From DASROJ01 sp035646975 (GTDB lineage: Bacteria; Acidobacteriota; Polarisedimenticolia; JACPZX01; DASXTC01), in assembly GCA_035646975.1 (NCBI GenBank), contig DASROJ010000060.1:1-11539 (forward strand): a stretch of DNA of 11,539 nucleotides, written 5' to 3'. Positions 6,974-11,539 of the stretch are shown piece by piece. How positions within the stretch are numbered: the first letter of the stretch is position 1; every line of letters starts with the position of its first letter. A program made the translations under genes and the position numbers. The notes beneath the pieces were generated by a model, which worked only from the letters and a program-made list of their open reading frames with translations, was not told the origin of the DNA and made no database searches.

Positions 6974-9300
6974 GCAGGTGGCTTCCTCTATGCGCGGCGC
7001 TGGCGGGCTTGCTGGCCGGCATCGGCGCCTGGCTGTCCGGATTCGACGCGGCCGCCCACTGGATCTGGGGTCTGACCACCGTCGGGGCGCTGCTTCCCCT
7101 GGCCTGGGCCGTCTCGGTCAAGCTTTTCCACCGCGAGATGGGCGTGGACATCATCGCCCTGCTTGCGATGGGCGGCGCCCTCGCCCTCGGCGAGCAGTTG
7201 GCCGGGGCCGTCATCGCCCTGATGCTGGCGTCAGGCCAGGCCCTGGAAGCGTTTGCCGGCGCCCGCGCGCGCGCGGAGCTTTCGGCGCTGCTCGAGCGGG
7301 CCCCCCGGGCGGTTCACCGTCACGAAGGCGGGACCCTCACGACCCCCGATCTCGATCAGGTTTCGGTGGGGGATCTGCTGCTGGTCAAGCCGGGCGAGGT
7401 GGTCCCGGTGGACGGCCTGCTCGCCAACGGCGACGCGGTGCTGGACGAGTCGGCGCTCACCGGTGAATCCATTCCGATCACCCGCGAGCAGGGCGATACG
7501 GTGCGCAGCGGCGCCGTCAACGCCGGCGGTCCGTTCGACCTGCGCGCGATTTCCACGGCGGCCGGAAGCACCTATACCGCGATCATCCGGCTCGTGCAGG
7601 AGGCCCAGTCCTCCAAGGCTCCGTTCGCGCGTCTTGCGGACCGCTACGCGCTTCTCTTCGTGCCGGTCACCCTGCTGGCGGCGCTCATCGCCTGGATCGC
7701 CGGCGGTGACCCGACACGCGCGCTGGCGGTGCTGGTGGTGGCCACCCCCTGCCCGATGATCCTGGCGGTGCCCGTGGCCATCGTCTCGGGGATTTCCCGG
7801 TGCGCCCGCCGGGGGATCATCGTCAAGAGCGGCGCGGCGCTGGAGATGCTCGCCGGCGCCCGCGTTCTGCTGCTCGACAAGACCGGAACGATCACGCGCG
7901 GCGCGATGAACGTCTCGGAGGTGATGGTGTTCGGCGCGAGCGCCCCCGACGAGCTGCTTCGTCTGGCTGCGTCCCTCGAGCAGGTGTCCCCGCACATTCT
8001 CGCCACCGCCATCGTTCATGGCGCACGCGCCCGCGGGCTGAAGCTCGCGATGCCCGCCGATGTCGAGGAGCACATCGGTCAGGGGGTCCGGGGCAAGGTC
8101 GAAGGCCGCGAGGTCTGCCTCGGGCGGTGGGACTGGGTGAGCCGTGCCGTCACTCCGGGGAGTTCGCCGTCACCTGTCCCGCGACAGGTCACGCGGCGCG
8201 CCGCCCTGGAGGGATCCGCATGCGTCTTCGTCGGTCTGGACGGCGCCGTGGCGGGCGCGCTGCTCCTCCAGGATCCGATCCGCACCGATGCGTCCATGAC
8301 CCTGCGCGCGCTGCGCCGCGCGGGAATCGAGCGGATCGTCCTGCTGACGGGCGATCACCTTCATGTGGCCGAGGCGATAGGAGCGGGTATCGGAGCCGAT
8401 TCGGTGATGGCGGAACGCTCCGCCGAGGAAAAGGTCCAGACCGTGCGCAGCGAGAAAGCGGGCGGCGTCACCCTGATGGTCGGCGACGGGATCAATGACG
8501 CCGCGGCGCTGGCGGCGGCCGACATCGGAGTCGCGCTCGGCGCGCGCGGGGCCACCGCGTCATCGCAGGCGGCCGACGTCGTCCTCACCGTGGATCGGCT
8601 GGATCGGCTCGCCGAAGCGATGCAGATTGCGCGGCGCTCGCGGGCCATCGCGATGCAGAGCGTCGTCGCAGGCATGGCGCTCTCGTTCGTGGCCATGGGA
8701 TTCGCGGCAGCGGGAATGGTGACACCGATCGTCGGGGCCGTGCTTCAGGAGGCTATCGATGTCGCAGTGATCGTCAACGCGCTGCGCTCGCTTCGCGGCC
8801 GGCACCGCGCCGGCGCCGAAGTCAGCTCGACGCAGACGAGCCTGCTGCAAGGCGAGCATACCCGCCTGCTGCCCGACATCGACCGGCTGAGATCGGCCGC
8901 CGATCGGATCGACCTCATGTCCGACCCCGACGCGCGCACGGAGCTGCGGGGGCTCAGGAGCTTCCTCGAGGACCGACTGCTGCCCCACGAGAGAAATGAC
9001 GAAGCGGTCGTCTACCCGATGGTCGCCCGCCTGATCGGCGGCGACGACCCCACCGCCGCGATGAGCCGCGCTCACCTCGAGATTGCGCATCTCACCCGAT
9101 TGTTCGGCCGCCTGATCGACGAGCTGCCCTCCGGGGCCCTCGCGCCCGAGGACGTGCGGGACCTGCGCAGGATTCTCTACAGCCTGCACGCCGTTCTGAG
9201 GCTGCACTTCGCCCAGGAGGACGAGCACTACATCACACTGCTGGATCAGCGCGCCGAAACCGGCGCGGCTCAGACAGCGGCAGGCTCGCGCCGGACGTAG
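6913..9300 (+). CDS. P1B-5-type transition-metal (probable Fe/Ni) export ATPase with C-terminal hemerythrin domain
   Basis: An inner-membrane pump of 795 residues, counted from GTG 6913. It lacks the usual N-terminal heavy-metal-binding domain. Four membrane helices (about 23-43, 49-72, 77-94, 96-114) precede the actuator domain with TGES (183-186). Helix pair 247-265 and 271-293 carries the metal motif TPCP (Cys280). Catalytic motifs are DKTGT (Asp322), SPH (His361, with Ile362 replacing the proline of the usual HP pair), GQGVRG (389-394), TGD (479-481) and GDGIND (524-529). Two final helices (about 583-630) end in QEAIDVAVIVNALR. Residues 640-780 form a hemerythrin-like four-helix bundle with His649, His692, Asp696/Glu697, His721, His759, His765 and Glu769 as candidate di-iron ligands. 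TPC plus hemerythrin is the P1B-5 signature; the Sinorhizobium meliloti member Nia has been linked to nickel and iron export. The stop overlaps the end of the convergent dtxR-feoA gene. GTG 6835 and CTG 6970 are alternative starts. Confidence 0.9.
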   Translation: MEVREESPSTPGGAATGSSLSRWLPLCAALAGLLAGIGAWLSGFDAAAHWIWGLTTVGALLPLAWAVSVKLFHREMGVDIIALLAMGGALALGEQLAGAVIALMLASGQALEAFAGARARAELSALLERAPRAVHRHEGGTLTTPDLDQVSVGDLLLVKPGEVVPVDGLLANGDAVLDESALTGESIPITREQGDTVRSGAVNAGGPFDLRAISTAAGSTYTAIIRLVQEAQSSKAPFARLADRYALLFVPVTLLAALIAWIAGGDPTRALAVLVVATPCPMILAVPVAIVSGISRCARRGIIVKSGAALEMLAGARVLLLDKTGTITRGAMNVSEVMVFGASAPDELLRLAASLEQVSPHILATAIVHGARARGLKLAMPADVEEHIGQGVRGKVEGREVCLGRWDWVSRAVTPGSSPSPVPRQVTRRAALEGSACVFVGLDGAVAGALLLQDPIRTDASMTLRALRRAGIERIVLLTGDHLHVAEAIGAGIGADSVMAERSAEEKVQTVRSEKAGGVTLMVGDGINDAAALAAADIGVALGARGATASSQAADVVLTVDRLDRLAEAMQIARRSRAIAMQSVVAGMALSFVAMGFAAAGMVTPIVGAVLQEAIDVAVIVNALRSLRGRHRAGAEVSSTQTSLLQGEHTRLLPDIDRLRSAADRIDLMSDPDARTELRGLRSFLEDRLLPHERNDEAVVYPMVARLIGGDDPTAAMSRAHLEIAHLTRLFGRLIDELPSGALAPEDVRDLRRILYSLHAVLRLHFAQEDEHYITLLDQRAETGAAQTAAGSRRT
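9250..9267 (-). terminator. GC hairpin directly after the dtxR-feoA stop, possible weak terminator
   Basis: CGCGCCG (9250-9256) and CGGCGCG (9261-9267) form a perfect 7-bp stem with an AAAC loop on the plus strand. It lies 2 bases downstream of the minus-strand stop codon, inside the last codons of the convergent ATPase gene. No T-tract follows on the minus strand, so termination there is uncertain. Confidence 0.35.
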
Positions 9301-9938
9301 ATCTCGCCGGCGATCTCCGGATCCACCGCGATGCTGGTGCAGCCCGCCTCGAACACCACGGAGGGTTTTTTCTGGAGAAGCCGGACGACCTTTCCCGGCA
9401 CCACGCCGAGCGAGGCGACACGCTCCAGGCTCCCCTGTGAGGCGCAGGTGATGAAGACGATGCGTCCCTGTTCCCCCACCCCCAGATCGGACAGCGGCAT
9501 CACCAGCGGCTTGAGGTCCTTGCGGAACACCTCGCAGCAGTCCCCGCGCGGAATCTGCTTGCCGTGCGGGCATCGCGGCGGGTGCCCGAGGTAGGTGCAG
9601 ATCGAGTCGGTCACCTGGGACGAGAGAATGTGCTCCATCTCGCAGGCGGTCGACTCCGTGACCGCTTCGTCGAGCGACAGCACCTCGGTGAAGAGCACTT
9701 CGGCGAGCCGGTGCCGGCGGACGATGGCGCGGGCCATCCGGTTGCCCTCGGCGGTGAGCACGACGCGATCCGACTCCACGCCGGCGAGCCCCCGGATCCC
9801 GAGCTCGCGCAGCGCGCCGGCGGCATCCGCGAGCTTCGACCCGCCGGTGACGCGTTGCAGCGTGTTCCTGCCGGCCTCCGTGAGCGACCAGATCTCCTCG
9901 CACAGTTCCTCGACACGCTCTTCACCGGGTGGCTTCAT
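9270..9938 (-). CDS. DtxR-family iron-responsive regulator fused to a FeoA (SH3-like) domain
   Basis: The product has 222 residues. Residues 1-65 align in length with the DtxR winged helix, but the recognition-helix segment (about 36-46) is alanine-rich and lacks the usual Pro-Ser/Thr contacts. Residues 66-118 are the dimerisation and metal domain: His76, Glu80, Cys99, Glu102 and His103 match DtxR ligands, while Glu95 stands where DtxR has His98. A linker holds CPHGKQIPRGDCC (123-135) with Cys123, His125, Cys134 and Cys135. Residues 148-217 are a FeoA-type domain (SLGVVPGKVVRLL, then a hydrophobic end IYVR). It is the last gene of the feoB operon, starting within an ATGA overlap of the preceding gene with AGGAG 5 bases upstream. 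It probably represses or tunes feo, and perhaps the convergent export ATPase, in response to Fe2+ (inference). The FeoA part may instead serve FeoB directly, since no separate feoA is visible here. Confidence 0.85.
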   Translation of the reverse strand: MKPPGEERVEELCEEIWSLTEAGRNTLQRVTGGSKLADAAGALRELGIRGLAGVESDRVVLTAEGNRMARAIVRRHRLAEVLFTEVLSLDEAVTESTACEMEHILSSQVTDSICTYLGHPPRCPHGKQIPRGDCCEVFRKDLKPLVMPLSDLGVGEQGRIVFITCASQGSLERVASLGVVPGKVVRLLQKKPSVVFEAGCTSIAVDPEIAGEIYVRREPAAV

Positions 9939-10153
9939 GAGTGCTCCTTCCCGCGCCATAGCCTGCTCAGGGATTCCAGCCAGCCGGAACGCTCGACGAA
10001 CCGGTAGCCGCATCGCGGGCAGCAAAGCACGCCGCAGCCCTGCGCCCTGCCGGTCACTTTCGAGACCGGGCACGCCCCGCAGGCGGCCTGATCCTCCGTG
10101 ACCATGGCGCCGCAGAGCGGGCAGGCCCATCCGCCGCCCGGGTTCTCGTTCAT
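9935..10153 (-). CDS. Small eight-cysteine (double zinc-ribbon or rubredoxin-like) protein in the feo operon
   Basis: This soluble product has 72 residues and eight cysteines: C11 and C14 (CPLC), C25 and C28 (CGAC), C40, C44, C45 and C48 (CPRC, followed by GYRFVE). The spacing suggests two metal-binding knuckles for zinc or iron, or one treble-clef-like fold; the C-terminal 20 residues are basic and tryptophan-containing. There is no membrane helix, unlike the FeoB-associated Cys-rich membrane protein family, and it does not resemble the winged-helix FeoC. The start ATG overlaps the feoB stop, and its stop overlaps the dtxR-feoA start, both as ATGA, so it is made together with both. That context supports a part in ferrous-iron uptake, such as an FeoC substitute, an iron or redox sensor for FeoB, or a metallochaperone. 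None of these is shown by the sequence. Confidence 0.8.
   Translation of the reverse strand: MNENPGGGWACPLCGAMVTEDQAACGACPVSKVTGRAQGCGVLCCPRCGYRFVERSGWLESLSRLWRGKEHS
9944..9948 (-). promoter_or_regulatory. Ribosome-binding site that fixes the dtxR-feoA start
   Basis: On the minus strand AGGAG is 5 bases before ATG at 9938-9936. The frame stays open up to about 10130, but the longer version would run through the upstream cysteine protein gene with no matching DtxR sequence. Confidence 0.7.
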
Positions 10154-11539
10154 GTCAGCACCGCTCCCGCGGAGCGAAGGATGAAGTTCAGGATCGCTCC
10201 AACGAGGATTGCGAACGGGAAGATGAACGCCGCCACCGCCAGCGCCACCCGCATTCCCATCTCCTTGACGATCATGAAGAAATTCGCGATGCAGGGGATG
10301 AACAGGGTGATCGTGACAAGGCTCACCACGATCTGCACGGCATCCAGGCGGCCTTCGGCGCTGAGCCGGTAAAGCCCCGCCGCGCCGAAGTCCCGGCGGA
10401 GGAACCCGATGATGAACGCCTCGGTGGCCGCCGGCGGAAGCCCGAGCAGACCGGTTACCAGTGGCTCCATGACGCGCTCCATCACCTGCAGCGCCCGAAT
10501 CCGGTCCGCGATGAAGAGGAACAACGTCCCGAGCAGGAAGAGAGGCACCGCTTCCTTGAGATACCACTCGACACGCGCGATGGTCTTGCGGGCGAGGTTC
10601 AGGGGTGACGGCATTCTCAACGGGGGGATTTCCATGATGAACTCCGAGCGCGGCCCCGGCAGGATTTTCGACGTGAGCCATCCCACCACCACGATGACCC
10701 CGCAGACGACACCACCCCAGATCGCGGCCGCCTTCCACGAGGCGCCCGCCAGGATTCCCAGGACCACTCCGAGCTGCGCCGAACAGGGCACCCCCAGGGC
10801 GAGCAGCACGATCACGATCATCCGCTCCTTTCGCGTGCTCAGGATGCGTGTGGTCAGGGTGGCCATCGTGTCGCACCCGAGACCGAGCACCATGGGAAGA
10901 ACGGCGCGGCCGTTGAGCCCCATCACGCGAAAGCAGCGGTTCAGCATGACGGCGAGCCGCGGCAGGTATCCCGAGTCCTCCATCACCGCGAACGCGAAGA
11001 AGAAGGTCACCACGATCGGCAGCACGATGGCGATGGCGTATGTCATCCCCATCGTCAGGAGCCCGTAGGGACCGACAAACAGGGCGGTGAGCCATGCGAA
11101 GGGAGACCACCGGTCGAACAGCGCCGTGACCCAGGGGTTGATGAACCCGGCGAACAGACCGTTCTCGATCCAGCCCACCGCGGTCTGCGCCCCGAAGACG
11201 CCGACGAAGAGGTAGATCGTGTAGAGCACGGCGGCCACGATCGGCAGGCCCCAGATCGGATGCATGGTGAAGGCGCCCATCGCGGCCAGCAGCCCGCTGT
11301 CCTGCTTCTTCGCCTTCGATGTCACCTGCCGGGAAAGCTCCTCGGCCGCGGCCAGCCTGCGACGCTGCATCGTGAAGGCCATCGAGGCGCCGCTGCGTGC
11401 TTCCCGCCCTTGAACCGTTTCTTCGAGCAGGTCCAGCGCACCGGGAGGCAGGACGTCCTTGAGCCAGCCGGCGAGCGTCTCGTCACGCCCGACGGCGGCC
11501 AGCGCCAGTGCGCGGGGCGCCATCGAGGCGGGGGGAAGC
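10150..11539 (-). CDS. feoB: Ferrous iron transporter FeoB, C-terminal membrane part, truncated by the window's right edge
   Basis: FeoB imports Fe2+ across the inner membrane. The window holds the end of the helical (GDI-like) linker, with PRALALAAVGRDETLAGWLKD, and the whole membrane domain; the G-domain lies beyond the right edge. The frame is open through base 11539, so the ATG at 11523 is internal. The first Gate repeat reads GLGCDTMATLTTRI with its cysteine codon at 10873-10875, followed by VPCSAQLG (Cys codon 10783-10785). The second Gate region has FIIGFLRRDFGAAGLY, and a late helix has LFIPCIANFFMI. About nine hydrophobic segments can be counted. The GCDTMA form of the Gate differs from the GCNVPA form of the Escherichia coli protein. 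It is the first visible gene of the operon that continues with the cysteine protein and the dtxR-feoA fusion; its promoter is outside the window. Confidence 0.95.
   Translation of the reverse strand, partial: LPPASMAPRALALAAVGRDETLAGWLKDVLPPGALDLLEETVQGREARSGASMAFTMQRRRLAAAEELSRQVTSKAKKQDSGLLAAMGAFTMHPIWGLPIVAAVLYTIYLFVGVFGAQTAVGWIENGLFAGFINPWVTALFDRWSPFAWLTALFVGPYGLLTMGMTYAIAIVLPIVVTFFFAFAVMEDSGYLPRLAVMLNRCFRVMGLNGRAVLPMVLGLGCDTMATLTTRILSTRKERMIVIVLLALGVPCSAQLGVVLGILAGASWKAAAIWGGVVCGVIVVVGWLTSKILPGPRSEFIMEIPPLRMPSPLNLARKTIARVEWYLKEAVPLFLLGTLFLFIADRIRALQVMERVMEPLVTGLLGLPPAATEAFIIGFLRRDFGAAGLYRLSAEGRLDAVQIVVSLVTITLFIPCIANFFMIVKEMGMRVALAVAAFIFPFAILVGAILNFILRSAGAVLT

Noticed and set aside
6978..7466. 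Alternative plus-strand frame starting GTG 6978, in a frame other than the ATPase
   Set aside because: Its translation is Arg/Gly-rich with no domain, while the overlapping frame encodes the clear first helices and actuator domain of the P1B-5 ATPase.
8560..9903. Open frame of 447 codons on the minus strand opposite the ATPase and within dtxR-feoA
   Set aside because: It shadows two well-supported genes in another frame and shows no family motif.
10409..11068. Open frame of 219 codons on the plus strand opposite feoB
   Set aside because: It is rich in Ser, Arg and Thr without domains, and antisense to a clear FeoB membrane domain.

Overview
The window is a gene-dense, strongly GC-rich stretch of bacterial chromosome. 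It holds eight protein-coding genes, two of them cut by the window edges, and no RNA genes, insertion sequences or CRISPR arrays that I can see. The lineage cannot be fixed from sequence alone. A single-chain pyruvate:ferredoxin oxidoreductase, a radical SAM enzyme and the Feo ferrous-iron system point to an anaerobe or a facultative or microaerophilic organism of the Acidobacteriota / Desulfobacterota / Gemmatimonadota kind. That placement is inference.

Plus strand, left to right. First comes the 3' third of a P2A-type (calcium-type) P-type ATPase (2-739). After a 191-base gap with two weak hairpins comes nifJ (931-4524), a complete 1197-residue pyruvate:ferredoxin oxidoreductase with all twelve expected cluster cysteines. 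It overlaps by 4 bases a dihydroorotate-dehydrogenase-like FMN barrel protein (4521-5516) whose catalytic residues have been replaced. A 206-base gap that can fold into a branched structure leads to a radical SAM protein with an expanded cluster motif, CX11CX2C (5723-6973). That gene appears to overlap the start of a P1B-5-type transition-metal ATPase with a TPCP metal motif and a C-terminal hemerythrin domain (6913-9300), a type linked to Fe/Ni export.

Minus strand, from the right edge. A ferrous-iron import operon reads feoB (C-terminal membrane part only, 10150-11539), then a 72-residue eight-cysteine protein (9935-10153), then a DtxR-type regulator fused to a FeoA domain (9270-9938). Each junction is an ATGA overlap, so the three are probably translated together.

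The two iron units are convergent, and their last 31 bases overlap (9270-9300). The right half of the window therefore reads as an iron module: Feo import, an iron-responsive regulator, a small cysteine protein of unknown role, and a probable iron efflux pump with its own di-iron/oxygen-sensing-type domain. The left half (PFOR, FMN protein, radical SAM) consists of iron-sulfur and flavin enzymes that would consume that iron. The least explained parts are the radical SAM/P1B-5 overlapping pair, the eight-cysteine Feo protein, and the altered active site of the PFOR-coupled flavoprotein.
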